64,000 bases of DNA from Microbacterium sp. HD4P20 (GTDB lineage: Bacteria; Actinomycetota; Actinomycetes; Actinomycetales; Microbacteriaceae). Below are positions 33,664 through 43,337 of this stretch, one piece after another (positions within the stretch are counted from its first letter, which is position 1; each line of letters opens with the position of its first letter). The stretch is from assembly GCF_019449275.2 (NCBI RefSeq), contig NZ_JAHZQZ020000017.1, positions 124,001 to 188,000 on the forward strand, in the 5' to 3' direction. Below the pieces are notes generated by a model that made no database searches, had not been told where the DNA came from, and was given only the letters and a program-made list of their open reading frames with translations. A program made the position numbers and the translations under genes.

Positions 33664-36600
33664 GTGTCGAGCCAGGTGACGGGCGTCGGGGTTTCGAACG
33701 AGGGCGAGTTCGGAGCCAACGAATGGCTCGTCGACGAGCTGTACGAGCAGTTCAAGATCGACCGGAATTCCGTCGACAAGGCGTGGTGGCCGGTGCTCGA
33801 GGCCTACCACCCGGTCGACGGCGAGGCAGCGACGGCGCCCGCGGCGCCAAGCGCTCCGGGTCCCGCGGCGCCAAGCGCTCCGGCCCCCGCGACAGCCGAT
33901 CCGCCGCCGTCTCAGCCGGCAGCGGCCGAGCCCCGTCCGGTGACGGCACCCATTCCCGTGATCGGCACGCAGCCGGTCGCGCGCACGACGGCTCGTCCCG
34001 CGTCGCCGCAGCCGATCCCGGCCCAGGCACCGAAGGCCCAGCCCTCGTCCGCCGAGACCACCGCCGCCGACAAGGTCACGGTGCTCAAGGGCATGCCCAA
34101 GACCCTCGCGGCGAACATGGACGAGTCGCTGACCGTGCCGACCGCCACCAGCGTGCGCACCGTGCCGGCGAAGCTCATGATCGACAACCGGATCGTGATC
34201 AACAACCACATGTCCCGCACGCGCGGCGGCAAGGTGAGCTTCACCCACCTCATCGGCTGGGCGATCATCCAGGCGCTCAAGGAGTTCCCGAGCCAGAACG
34301 TCTTCTACGCCGAGGTCGACGGCAAGCCCTCGGTGGTGGCCCCCGCGCATGTGAACCTGGGCATCGCGATCGACCTCCCGCGGCCGGACGGCACGCGTGC
34401 GCTCCTCGTGCCGAGCATCAAGCGCGCCGACCAGCTCACGTTCGGCGAGTACCTCACGACCTATGAGGACCTCATCAGCCGGGCGCGCAACAACAAGCTC
34501 ACAGCCGCCGATTTCCAAGGCACCACGATCTCGCTGACCAACCCCGGCGGGATCGGCACGGTGCACTCGGTACCCCGTCTCATGAAGGGCCAGGGCTGCA
34601 TCGTCGGCGCCGGCGCGCTCGAGTACCCGGCCGAGTTCCAGGGGGCGAGCGACAAGACGCTCAACGAGCTGGCGATCGGCAAGACGATCACCCTGACCAG
34701 CACCTACGACCACCGGGTCATCCAGGGCGCCGGTTCGGGCGAGTTCCTCAAGAAGGTGCATGAGCTGCTCATCGGGCAGCGCGGCTTCTACGACGACATC
34801 TTCGCCGCCCTGCGCATCCCGTACGCGTCCATCCACTGGGCCTCCGACATCAACGTCGACACCGCGGAGCGCGTCGACAAGACCGCGCGCGTGCAGGAGC
34901 TCATCAATTCCTTCCGCGTCCGCGGCCATCTGATGGCCGACACCGACCCGCTCGAGTACATGCAGCGCACGCACCCCGACCTCGAGATCGAGAGCCACGG
35001 GCTGACATTCTGGGACCTCGACCGCGAGTTCGTCACGAACGGGTTCGGCGGCAAGCGCCAGATGAAGCTGCGCGACATCCTGGGCGTTCTGCGCGACTCG
35101 TACTGCCGCACCATCGGCATCGAGTACATGCACATCCAGGACCCGGGCCAGCGCACCTGGTTCCAGCAGAATGTCGAGGTCAAGTACCAGAAGCCCGGCC
35201 ACGACGAGCAGCTGCGCATTCTCGACAAGCTGAACCAGGCCGAGGCGTTCGAGACCTTCCTGCAGACCAAGTACGTCGGTCAGAAGCGCTTCAGCCTCGA
35301 GGGCGGCGAGTCGCTCATCCCGCTGCTGGACGAGATCCTCCAGGGCGCGGCCGAGGCCGGCCTCGACGGCGCCGCCATCGGCATGGCGCACCGCGGACGG
35401 CTGAACGTGCTCACGAACATCGCGGGCAAGACGTACGGCCAGGTGTTCCGCGAGTTCGAGGGCTCGGTCGCGATCGGCTCGAAGAGCGGGTCGGGCGACG
35501 TCAAGTACCACCTCGGCACCGAGGGCACCTTCGTCGCCGACGGCGACGGCGGCCAGGAGCTGCCGGTGTACCTCGCCGCGAACCCGTCGCACCTCGAGAC
35601 GGTCGACGGCGTACTCGAGGGCATCGTCCGCGCCAAGCAGGACCGAAAGCCGATCGGCACCTTCTCATGGCTGCCGATCCTCGTGCACGGCGACGCCGCG
35701 TTCGCGGGGCAAGGCGTCGTGGTCGAGACGCTGCAGATGTCGCAGCTGCGCGGCTACCGCACCGGCGGAACGATCCACGTCGTCGTCAACAATCAGGTCG
35801 GCTTCACGACCACGCCCGTGGACGCCCGCAGCTCGGTGTACGCGACCGATGTCGCCAAGACCATCCAGGCGCCCATCTTCCACGTGAACGGTGACGACCC
35901 CGAGGCCGTCACCCGCGTCGCGCAGCTGGCCTTCGCCTACCGCGAGCGTTTCCACCGCGATGTCGTGATCGATCTGGTGTGCTACCGCCGGCGCGGTCAC
36001 AACGAGGGCGACGACCCCTCGATGACGCAGCCGCTCATGACGAACCTGATCGAGGCGAAGCGCTCCGTCCGTCGCCTCTACACCGAAGCGCTGGTCGGAC
36101 GCGGCGACATCACCGAGGAAGAGTACGAGAAGGCCAAGCAGGACTTCCAGTACCGGCTCGAGATCGCCTTCGCCGAGACGCACGCGGCCGAGACCGGCTC
36201 CTCGCCGGTGGTGGTGCCGGATGCCCCGACCGAGCCGGCCGCGGGAGAGCCCGAGAGCACCGCGGTCTCGCGTGAGGTCGTGCACCTGATCGGCGACACG
36301 TTCGTCAACAAGCCGGACGGCTTCACGGTGCACAACAAGCTGCAGCAGCTGCTCGACAAGCGCCTCGACATGAGCCGCAACGGATCCATCGACTGGGCCT
36401 TCGGCGAGCTGCTCGCGTTCGGCTCGCTGCTGCTGGAGAAGACCAACGTCCGTCTGGCCGGGCAGGATTCGAGGCGCGGCACGTTCGTGCAGCGTCACTC
36501 GGTGCTGCACGACCGCGCGAACGGCCAGGAGTGGATCCCGCTGGCGAACTTGAGCGACGATCAGGGCCGCTTCTGGGTGTACGACTCGCTCCTGAGCGAG

Positions 36601-37410
36601 TACGCGGCCATGGCGTTCGAATACGGCTACTCGGTGGAGCGCGCGGACGCCCTCGTGCTGTGGGAGGCGCAGTTCGGCGACTTCGCGAACGGTGCGCAGT
36701 CGGTCATCGACGAGTTCATCTCGTCGGCCGACCAGAAGTGGGGCCAGCAGTCGAGCGTCGTGCTGCTGCTCCCGCACGGCTACGAGGGCCAGGGACCCGA
36801 CCACTCGTCGGGACGCATCGAGCGGTACCTGCAGATGTGCGCGCAAGACAACATGACGGTTGCTCGCCCCTCGACGCCGGCCTCGTACTTCCACCTGCTG
36901 CGCCGCCAGGCCTATGCCCGTCCCCGTCGCCCGCTCGTGGTCTTCACGCCCAAGGCGATGCTGCGCCTGCGCGGCGCGACCAGCCCCGTCGACGATTTCC
37001 TGTCGGGGCGGTTCCAGCCCGTGCTCGACGACAACCGTGGTCTCGACAAGTCGGCCGTCAAGCGGGTGCTGCTGCACTCGGGCAAGATCCACTGGGATCT
37101 TCGGGCCGAGCTCGACAAGAACCCGAACCCCGAGATCGCCCTCGTTCGGCTGGAGCAGCTCTACCCGACGCCCGTCGCCGAGCTCAACGCCGTCATCGAC
37201 GGCTACCCCGACGCCGAGCTGGTGTGGGTGCAGGATGAGCCCGAGAACCAGGGGGCGTGGCCGTTCATCGCGCTCGAGCTCATGCAGCACCTGAACGGAC
37301 GCACCATCCGGCGCGTCTCGCGTCCGTCTGCCGCATCGACGGCCACCGGATCGCCCAAGGTTCACGCGGTCGAGCAGTCCGCAATCATGCAGAAGGCGCT
37401 CACGCTCTAA
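33664..37410 (+). CDS. kgd: Multifunctional 2-oxoglutarate dehydrogenase E1/E2 (Kgd/SucA type)
   Basis: A 1248-residue actinobacterial fusion. N-terminal segment GANEWLVDELYEQFKIDRNSVDKAWW (about residues 18-43), a Pro/Ala linker (about 52-125), an E2-type acyltransferase domain (about 135-365, ending YDHRVIQGAGSGEFL), and a thiamine-diphosphate E1 domain (about 375-1248). E1 marks: AHRGRLNVLTNIAGK, ILVHGDAAFAGQGVV and VVVNNQVGFTT. Carries out the 2-oxoglutarate step of the TCA cycle with a separate E2/E3 from the pyruvate complex, and can decarboxylate or carboligate. GTG start. In this group activity is restrained by GarA/OdhI-type FHA proteins; the gene for that is not in the window. Confidence 0.96.
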   Translation: MSSQVTGVGVSNEGEFGANEWLVDELYEQFKIDRNSVDKAWWPVLEAYHPVDGEAATAPAAPSAPGPAAPSAPAPATADPPPSQPAAAEPRPVTAPIPVIGTQPVARTTARPASPQPIPAQAPKAQPSSAETTAADKVTVLKGMPKTLAANMDESLTVPTATSVRTVPAKLMIDNRIVINNHMSRTRGGKVSFTHLIGWAIIQALKEFPSQNVFYAEVDGKPSVVAPAHVNLGIAIDLPRPDGTRALLVPSIKRADQLTFGEYLTTYEDLISRARNNKLTAADFQGTTISLTNPGGIGTVHSVPRLMKGQGCIVGAGALEYPAEFQGASDKTLNELAIGKTITLTSTYDHRVIQGAGSGEFLKKVHELLIGQRGFYDDIFAALRIPYASIHWASDINVDTAERVDKTARVQELINSFRVRGHLMADTDPLEYMQRTHPDLEIESHGLTFWDLDREFVTNGFGGKRQMKLRDILGVLRDSYCRTIGIEYMHIQDPGQRTWFQQNVEVKYQKPGHDEQLRILDKLNQAEAFETFLQTKYVGQKRFSLEGGESLIPLLDEILQGAAEAGLDGAAIGMAHRGRLNVLTNIAGKTYGQVFREFEGSVAIGSKSGSGDVKYHLGTEGTFVADGDGGQELPVYLAANPSHLETVDGVLEGIVRAKQDRKPIGTFSWLPILVHGDAAFAGQGVVVETLQMSQLRGYRTGGTIHVVVNNQVGFTTTPVDARSSVYATDVAKTIQAPIFHVNGDDPEAVTRVAQLAFAYRERFHRDVVIDLVCYRRRGHNEGDDPSMTQPLMTNLIEAKRSVRRLYTEALVGRGDITEEEYEKAKQDFQYRLEIAFAETHAAETGSSPVVVPDAPTEPAAGEPESTAVSREVVHLIGDTFVNKPDGFTVHNKLQQLLDKRLDMSRNGSIDWAFGELLAFGSLLLEKTNVRLAGQDSRRGTFVQRHSVLHDRANGQEWIPLANLSDDQGRFWVYDSLLSEYAAMAFEYGYSVERADALVLWEAQFGDFANGAQSVIDEFISSADQKWGQQSSVVLLLPHGYEGQGPDHSSGRIERYLQMCAQDNMTVARPSTPASYFHLLRRQAYARPRRPLVVFTPKAMLRLRGATSPVDDFLSGRFQPVLDDNRGLDKSAVKRVLLHSGKIHWDLRAELDKNPNPEIALVRLEQLYPTPVAELNAVIDGYPDAELVWVQDEPENQGAWPFIALELMQHLNGRTIRRVSRPSAASTATGSPKVHAVEQSAIMQKALTL

Positions 37411-37428
37411 GAGCGCCGACGCCGACCG

Positions 37429-38778
37429 TCACATCGTCCCTGAGCGCGTCGCGCCCAGGGACGATGTGCTGTCGTCCGCTGTCTTCACCTCAGCGGAGAG
37501 CGAGCCGGCCGTCTGCGCGCGCCGGCGGCGACGGCGGAGCGTGACCGCCACGGCGACGGCGGCCAGGGCCGCTGCCGGCAGGAGCGACCCGATGGCCAGG
37601 CCCAGCATGCCGGCGCAGAGCACCGTGGCGGCCAGGGCCATCCACCACCCGGCGGTGCGCCGCTGCAGCAGTCGCAGGGCGGCCACCATGCCGACGGCGT
37701 AGATGGCGACCATGCTGCTGGTGTGCACCAGGATGAACGGCGTCAGATCCAGACCTGCCCACAGCATCAGGCCGAAGTACGCCATCACGACGGCGCCGGT
37801 GAGGGCAAGGGCCCGGCGCGGCACTCCCCCGGACTCCGCTCCGGCGGCGAACCACCGCGGCAGATCCCCGTTCGCGGCGAGGGATGCCCCGAGTTTGGCG
37901 AACGCCGCAAGGTAGGCGTTCATCACGCCGAGCGCGACGATGGCGGCGATCGCGCCGACCGCGGCGGCTCCGAAACCCGGAGAGCCCAGGCGAGCCAGCT
38001 CGAGCAGCGGCACGGCGCCCTCGCCTGCCGTCTCGCCGAGTGCGCCCACCGTCACGATCTGCAGCACGAGGTAGCACGCCCCTGTCACGACGAGCGCGAT
38101 GGCGGTGCCGATCGGGATGGCACGGCGCGGATCGCGGAACTCTCCCGAGATGTGGGTGCCGACCTCCCAGCCGGCGAATGCCCAGACGAACAGACTGATC
38201 GCGGTTCCCACGCCCATCCACCCGTTGGGCAGGAACGGTGTGAAGTTCTGCGTCTCCACCGCGGGTGCCGCCAGGGCGACGACGCCGACGACGACGGCGA
38301 GAAGGAGCGCCGTGAGCACGAACTGGACCCAGCCCGCGACGCGCACGCCGAACGCATTGACCAGGAAGGGCGGTGCGAGGATGACGAGCGCGATCACCGG
38401 CACCATGGCCCGATCCACACCGAGCACCGCGACGACGTATTCGCCGCCGAGCACGGCGACCACGGGCGCACCGGCGCACACGCCGAACAGGAACCAGTAG
38501 CCCGTCATCCGCGCCGCCGTCCCGCCGAGGGCGCGGCGCACGTAGCTGGCCACACCGCCCGGATCGGGGTAGCGCGCGGCGAGGACGGCGAACGTTCCAG
38601 CCAGCGGGATCGACAGACCGATCACGGCCAGCACCGCCACGATCGACGCCGGACCGGCGACCTCGGCCGCGAGCCCCGGCAGCACGAGCAGGCCGGTGCC
38701 CAGCACCGACGCGATGTACAGCGCCGTGCCCTGGACGACGCCCAGGCTGCCACGGGGCGCATCGGTCTGCGAGGTCAT
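37429..38778 (-). CDS. APC family amino-acid permease
   Basis: A 449-residue transporter with about 12 helices. The first helix ALYIASVLGTGLLVLPGLAAEVAGPA (about residues 18-43) has the unwound GTG/LPG segment of APC-type permeases, and ALLVARYPDPGGVASYVRRALG-like sequence (about 72) matches YjeH-type amino-acid exporters. The C-terminus is a basic RRRRRRAQ stretch. GACACT six bases before the ATG at 38778 suggests a leaderless start. Its last codons lie inside the bidirectional terminator shared with kgd. Substrate unknown. Confidence 0.85.
   Translation of the reverse strand: MTSQTDAPRGSLGVVQGTALYIASVLGTGLLVLPGLAAEVAGPASIVAVLAVIGLSIPLAGTFAVLAARYPDPGGVASYVRRALGGTAARMTGYWFLFGVCAGAPVVAVLGGEYVVAVLGVDRAMVPVIALVILAPPFLVNAFGVRVAGWVQFVLTALLLAVVVGVVALAAPAVETQNFTPFLPNGWMGVGTAISLFVWAFAGWEVGTHISGEFRDPRRAIPIGTAIALVVTGACYLVLQIVTVGALGETAGEGAVPLLELARLGSPGFGAAAVGAIAAIVALGVMNAYLAAFAKLGASLAANGDLPRWFAAGAESGGVPRRALALTGAVVMAYFGLMLWAGLDLTPFILVHTSSMVAIYAVGMVAALRLLQRRTAGWWMALAATVLCAGMLGLAIGSLLPAAALAAVAVAVTLRRRRRRAQTAGSLSAEVKTADDSTSSLGATRSGTM
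37430..37468. terminator. Bidirectional terminator between kgd and the permease gene
   Basis: Perfect 13-bp stem (37430-37442 with 37456-37468) around a 13-base loop that itself is GCGC-rich. It starts 20 bases after the kgd stop and overlaps the last codons of the convergent permease gene. Confidence 0.8.
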
Positions 38779-38784
38779 GCTCTC

Positions 38785-38790
38785 AGTGTC
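38785..38790 (-). promoter_or_regulatory. -10 element (GACACT), leaderless, for the permease gene
   Basis: Six-base spacer (38779-38784) to the ATG at 38778 on the minus strand. Confidence 0.45.
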
Positions 38791-38873
38791 GCCGCCGGCG
38801 ACCGCGCTCCGTCGTGCGTGCGGCGTCGTCCTCGCGCGGATTCCTGCCATTCCCGCGCGACGCGGGTGGGTGC

Positions 38874-40435
38874 TCAGCCGGTCTCGAGCGGCACCACGGC
38901 GGCGCGGGCGAAGGCGGCGGCTGCGGCATCCGTCGACGCCCACCGGTCAGCGTCGACCAGGCCCAGCCGTGTTCGCCGGTCCAGGAGGTCGTCGATGCTC
39001 AGCGCGCCCTCGACGACGACACCCCACTGGAGCTCCTGCGCGGTGACGCCCCGGGCGGCGGGCGGCCCGTCCGGAAGGCCGGCAGCGAATGGCGCCTCCG
39101 CGCCGAAGCGCCGCACGAACCGGGCCGGCGCGGCGATCTCGGCGAGCCGGTGCCGGGGCCACGCGCCGACGAGCGGCACAGCGCGCGTGCGGGACGACCG
39201 TGCGGGCAGCCCGGGATCGCGGCGGATGACCTCGTCGACGGCGTCCTCGGCCATGCGCCGGTAGGTCGTGAGCTTGCCGCCCACCACGTTCAACACGCCG
39301 GACGCAGACTCGATCACGGCATGCCGACGCGAGAGGTCGCTGGAGTCGTCGTCACCGATTCCCGCCAGGAGCGGCCGCAACCCCGCGAACGCGGCGACAC
39401 GTCTTCCCTGCCCAGTGGATCGGCGAGCACCGTGTTCACGGTGTCGAGCAGGGTATCGATCTCAGCCTCGGTCGGCTGAGCGACGTCGGGCACCGGCTCG
39501 TGTGCGGGGACGTCGGTCAGCCCGATGTACGTCCGCCCGTGCACGGCCGGCAGGGTGAACACGAAGCGGCTCGACGATCCGGCGACCGGCACAGCCAGAG
39601 ACGCGTCCGAGCCGCCCATGCGGCAGGTCTCGACCACGACGTGCGTGCCGCGGCTCGGTCGCAGCCGCACGTCGGGCGCAAGCTCCCCGGCCCACACCCC
39701 TGTCGCGCTCACCACCGCACGGGCGCGCACGGTGAGGCTGCGGCCGCTCACCGTGTCGCGCAGGTGGGCGCTGTCACCGGTCGCCGATACGGCCTCGACA
39801 CGGGTGAGAACGGATGCCCCATACCCGGCCGCCGTCCGCGCCACGGCGACCACGAGCCGCGCGTCGTCGATGAGCTGGCCGTCCCAGCCGCGCACGGCGC
39901 CACGCAGTGCGTCGGCGCGCACCGCGGGCACCAGGCGCATCATCTCGGCGGGTCCGATGACCGACGGCGCGTGCAGGACCGTGCCGGACGTTCCGACGAC
40001 CCTGCGCAGGCCATCGCCCAGCCCGTAGCCGAGGCCGACGTACGCGCCGCGGCCGACGCCGCCGGGCTCATACAGCGGCACCACTTGCGCGACGGCACGG
40101 GTGAGGTGCGGAGCCGTCCTCGTCATGAGGACGTGGCGTTCGCTCGCGCTCTCGTGGGCGATGCCGAACTGTCCCGTGGCGAGGTAGCGCAGCCCACCGT
40201 GCACGAGTTTCGAGCTGAAACGGCTCGTGCCGTGAGCGAGATCATGCCGCTCCACCAGCACCGTGCGCAGGCCACGGCTCGCGGCATCCAGCGCGATCCC
40301 CGCTCCGGTGATGCCGCCGCCGATCACGAGCACATCGATCTCGGTGTCCCCGACGATCGCCTCGAGCTCGCGGGTGCGCCGTGCTGCCGTGAGGGCGGAG
40401 GGGAACGGCGTGCGGCCGATGATGTGGGTCTGCAC
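38874..40435 (-). pseudogene. glpD: Glycerol-3-phosphate dehydrogenase, frameshifted
   Basis: A GlpD-type flavoprotein split over two frames. Residues 1 to about 345 (40435 to about 39398) read VLVIGGGITGAGIALDAASRG (FAD motif), ERHDLAHGTSRFSSKLVHGGLRYL and end at GREDV; the rest (about 39397 to 38874) reads AAFAGLRPLLAGIG and GVLNVVGGKLTTYRRMAEDAV. At 39393-39403 the minus strand is GACGTGTCGCC; either one G is missing (GTG-GTC) or GT is duplicated. The joined product would be about 520 residues, normal for GlpD, which oxidises glycerol 3-phosphate at the membrane. Start GTG 40435 follows CATCAT by six bases. Could be a sequencing or assembly error. Confidence 0.85.
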
Positions 40436-40441
40436 CCTCAC

Positions 40442-40447
40442 ATGATG
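40442..40447 (-). promoter_or_regulatory. -10 element (CATCAT), leaderless, for glpD
   Basis: Six-base spacer (40436-40441) to the GTG at 40435, divergent from the flavoenzyme promoter at 40493. Confidence 0.45.
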
Positions 40448-40492
40448 GCGCAGCGAGTCGGACTCGGGCCACGCCTGCCGTGCCCACGGTGC

Positions 40493-40498
40493 GATACT
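40493..40498 (+). promoter_or_regulatory. -10 element (GATACT), leaderless, for the AgpS-like gene
   Basis: GATACT with a six-base spacer GGCCCG before the ATG at 40505. Confidence 0.55.
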
Positions 40499-40504
40499 GG
40501 CCCG

Positions 40505-42185
40505 ATGCCGACGACGCCGCCCGATGCGACGCCGCCGCGACCGCTCGCGGTGCCCGCTCCGCGACCGCGGCCGGCGTGGGACGCATGGGACACCGAACCT
40601 GCCCGCCTGCCCACGGGGGCGAAGGCGCTGATCGCTACGCTCGTCCCCGGCAGGGCGCGCCCGCTCGCGCGCCGTGAGCGGCCCCGCCTCACGCGCTCTC
40701 GCCTCACCGACGACGACCTGGCCGCCATCGCCGGCGTCGTCGGCGCCGGGAATGCGACACGAGACGACGACACTCGCGCTCTTCACCTCGGCGGCAAGAG
40801 CACCCCGGATCTGCTGCGGCGACGCCTCGACGACCCGCAGCCGGCCCCGGACGCGGTGATTCTGCCGGCCGGCCACGACGAAGTCGCCGCCGTCGTCTCG
40901 ATCTGCGACGCGCGTGGCATCGCGGTCGTCCCCTTCGGCGGTGGCACGTCGGTCGTGGGCGGAGTGGAGCCCGAGCGCGGCGCGCATCGCGCGGTCGTCG
41001 CGCTGGATCTGGTGCGCACCGCCGCCCTTCTCGACCTCGACGAGACCTCGCTGCTGGCGACCTTCGGCGCGGGCACCACGGGACCGCAGGCTGAGCAGAT
41101 GCTCGCCGCGCACGGCTACACGATCGGCCACTTCCCGCAGAGCTTCGAGTACGCCTCGCTCGGCGGCTATGCCGCGACCCGCTCGAGCGGCCAGGCGTCG
41201 CGAGGCTACGGCCGCTTCGAAGACCTCGTGCACGCGCTGCGCATCGCCGCGCCGGCGGGTGAGCTCGCCCTCGGCCGCTCCCCCGCGAGCGCCGCCGGTC
41301 CCGATCTGCGCCAGGTCTTCCTCGGCTCGGAGGGCGCGCTGGGAGTCCTCACCGAGATCACCGTCCGCATCCGGCCGGCCGGCGCCCACCGCGACCGCGT
41401 ATCGCGCCTGGACGTTCCCCGACTTCGGCGCGGCTGCCTCTGCGCTGCGCGAGGCGACGCAGCGCGGCATCCGTCCCACCGTCCTGCGGCTGAGCGATGA
41501 GACCGAGACGCGCGTCCACGCGATCATGGGCGGACATCTGACCCGGATGAGCGGATGCCTCGCCGTGGCCACCGTCGAAGGCGCCGGCTCCGCCGAGGCC
41601 GAGGTCGTGTGCGCGGCGCTCGACGGGGTCTTCGGCGCACACGGCGCGAAGCCACGAGGCGAGGATCCCGCCCGGTCCTGGGAGCGCGGCCGCTTCTCGT
41701 CGCCTGCGCTGCGCGACACCCTCCTCGACATCGGCGTCCTCGCCGAGACGCTCGAGACAGCGACCACGTGGACCAGCCTGCTCGCCCTCAAGAGCGCCGT
41801 GACCGCCGCGCTCACGGCCAGTCTGACCGCCTCGGGCGCCAAACCGATCGTGCTGTGCCACATCTCGCACGTCTACCCGGCCGGCGCGTCGCTCTACTTC
41901 ACCGTGGTCGCCGCCCTGGGCGAGGATCCGGTAGCCCAGTGGACGAGGGCGAAGGATGCCGCGTCCCGCGCCATCGACGCCGGCGGCGGCACGATCACCC
42001 ACCACCACGCCGTCGGCCGGGACCACCGCCCGTACCTGACCGCGGAGATCGGAGATCTCGGGGTCGAGATCCTGCGCGCGGTGAAGACCGCCGTCGATCC
42101 ACGCGGGATCATGAATCCCGGCGTCCTGGTGCCACCGATCGGCGCGACGCCGACCCCTGGCGGGCCGGCAGCACCCGGCGCATGA
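40505..42185 (+). pseudogene. FAD-binding alkyl-DHAP-synthase-like oxidase, frameshifted
   Basis: A vanillyl-alcohol-oxidase-family flavoenzyme like alkyldihydroxyacetone-phosphate synthase. First part (to about 41384): VAAVVSICDARGIAVVPFGGGTSVVGG (FAD-binding PP loop), GHFPQSFEYASLGGYAATRSSGQ and FLGSEGALGVLTEITVRI. Second part (from about 41385, +1 frame): TATAYRAWTFPDFGAAASAL, ILCHISHVYPAGASLY-type block, THHHAVGRDHRPYL and AVDPRGIMNPGVL. The break coincides with a (CCGG)3 run at 41371-41382; removing one CCGG gives an unbroken CGG-CCG-GCG-CCC-ACC reading. Intact length would be about 558 residues. It is divergent from glpD and overlaps a lipid-kinase gene, a set suited to ether-lipid or glycerophosphate metabolism. 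Confidence 0.85.
41371..41382. repeat. (CCGG)3 tandem repeat at the frameshift
   Basis: Three CCGG units in a row. Two units would restore the reading frame of the surrounding flavoenzyme gene, so slipped-strand gain of one unit is the simplest explanation. Confidence 0.8.
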
Positions 42186-43087
42186 AGCTCGCTCTGATAG
42201 CCAACCCCGCGGCGCGGGCCGGGTCCCACGCCGCGGCAGCCACCCGGGCAGCGGAGCGCCTGCGCGCGGGAGGCGTGCAAACGGCGATCGTCAGCGGCGG
42301 GAGCGCGGCCGAGTCGGCCTCGCTCCTGCGCACCGCCATCGACGCGGGCGTCGACGCCGTCGCCGTCGTGGGCGGCGACGGCACCGTCAACCTCGCGCTG
42401 CAGCAGCTGGCCGGTACCGGCATCCCGCTCGGAATCATCCCGGTGGGCACGGGAAACGACTTCGCAGCGACCCTGGGCCTGCGCGAACTCGATGTCATCG
42501 CCGCGGCAGACGCCATCGCGAGCGGAGCGACAAGGCAGGTCGACCTCGGGCGCGTCACCCGCCCCGACGGGTCGGTGGCGTTCTTCGGGTCGGTGCTTGC
42601 GAGTGGATTCGACTCGAAGGTCAACGATCGTGCGAACGCCATGCGGTGGCCGCGTGGCGGCTCGCGCTACAACATCGCGATCTTGCGCGAGTTCGTGACG
42701 CTTCGCGGCATCCCCTACGACCTCGAGTTCGAAGACCCGGACGGCACGACAGAGCGATACCGGGGCGATATGGTGATGGCGACCGTCGGCAACGGACGCA
42801 CCTACGGAGGCGGCATCCCGATCTGCCCGGACGCCGATCCGGCCGACGGTCTGCTCGACGTCGTGACGGTGCGGCCGGCCGGCCGGCTGCGTCTGCTGCG
42901 CCTTCTGCCGATGGTGTATCGCGGCACGCACGCGAGCGTGCCCGAGGTCGCCATGCGGCGAGCCCGCTCGGTCCGCCTGTCGGCTCCCGGTGTGACCGCG
43001 TACGCCGACGGCGATCCGATCGGCGTGCTGCCGCTGGTCGTCGATGTCGCGCCGGGCGCGCTCACCGTCTTCGCTCCTGCGGAGTGA
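42182..43087 (+). CDS. Diacylglycerol kinase-like lipid kinase
   Basis: A 301-residue soluble lipid kinase of the DagK/YegS fold. Nucleotide-site GGDGTVNLALQQL (about residues 64-76) and IIPVGTGNDFAATLGL (about 85-100) are intact; VMATVGNGRTYGGGIPICPDADPADGLLDVVTV (about 199) is typical of the second domain. Phosphorylates diacylglycerol or a related lipid. ATG overlaps the stop of the AgpS-like gene (ATGA), implying joint control. Its stop lies in a small TGAGGC-C-GCCTCA palindrome with the stop of the convergent anti-sigma gene. Confidence 0.9.
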   Translation: MKLALIANPAARAGSHAAAATRAAERLRAGGVQTAIVSGGSAAESASLLRTAIDAGVDAVAVVGGDGTVNLALQQLAGTGIPLGIIPVGTGNDFAATLGLRELDVIAAADAIASGATRQVDLGRVTRPDGSVAFFGSVLASGFDSKVNDRANAMRWPRGGSRYNIAILREFVTLRGIPYDLEFEDPDGTTERYRGDMVMATVGNGRTYGGGIPICPDADPADGLLDVVTVRPAGRLRLLRLLPMVYRGTHASVPEVAMRRARSVRLSAPGVTAYADGDPIGVLPLVVDVAPGALTVFAPAE

Positions 43088-43094
43088 GGCCGCC

Positions 43095-43337
43095 TCAGTG
43101 GGTGGCCTGAACCGCGCGCAGTCTGGCGAGCACCTGGTCGCGAAGCTCTTCCGGTGCCGACTCCTTGCAGGCCCGTGCGACCACCTCGGTGAGGGTGCGC
43201 GCCACCAGGGCCTCGTCGCGGCATCCCGGGCAGTTCTCGAGGTGCTCCGCGATATCGGAATGCTGGGTCTTGCAGACCTCGTGGCGCAGGTACTCCTCCA
43301 GGTCGCGCCGCGCTTTCTCGCAGCCGCAATCGCTCAT
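43095..43337 (-). CDS. rsrA: Mycothiol-system anti-sigma factor (RsrA/RshA-like)
   Basis: An 80-residue zinc-associated anti-sigma factor. ZAS motif HLENCPGC (HxxxCxxC, about residues 32-39) plus further Cys at positions 4, 6 and 22. These proteins hold the SigR/SigH sigma factor until thiol oxidation releases zinc and forms a disulfide. The gene overlaps the stop of the sigma gene upstream by four bases, the usual sigR-rsrA arrangement. Confidence 0.88.
   Translation of the reverse strand: MSDCGCEKARRDLEEYLRHEVCKTQHSDIAEHLENCPGCRDEALVARTLTEVVARACKESAPEELRDQVLARLRAVQATH

Noticed and set aside
39500..40504. Open frame upstream of the AgpS-like gene
   Set aside because: It is antisense to glpD and has no family likeness; the flavoenzyme starts at 40505.
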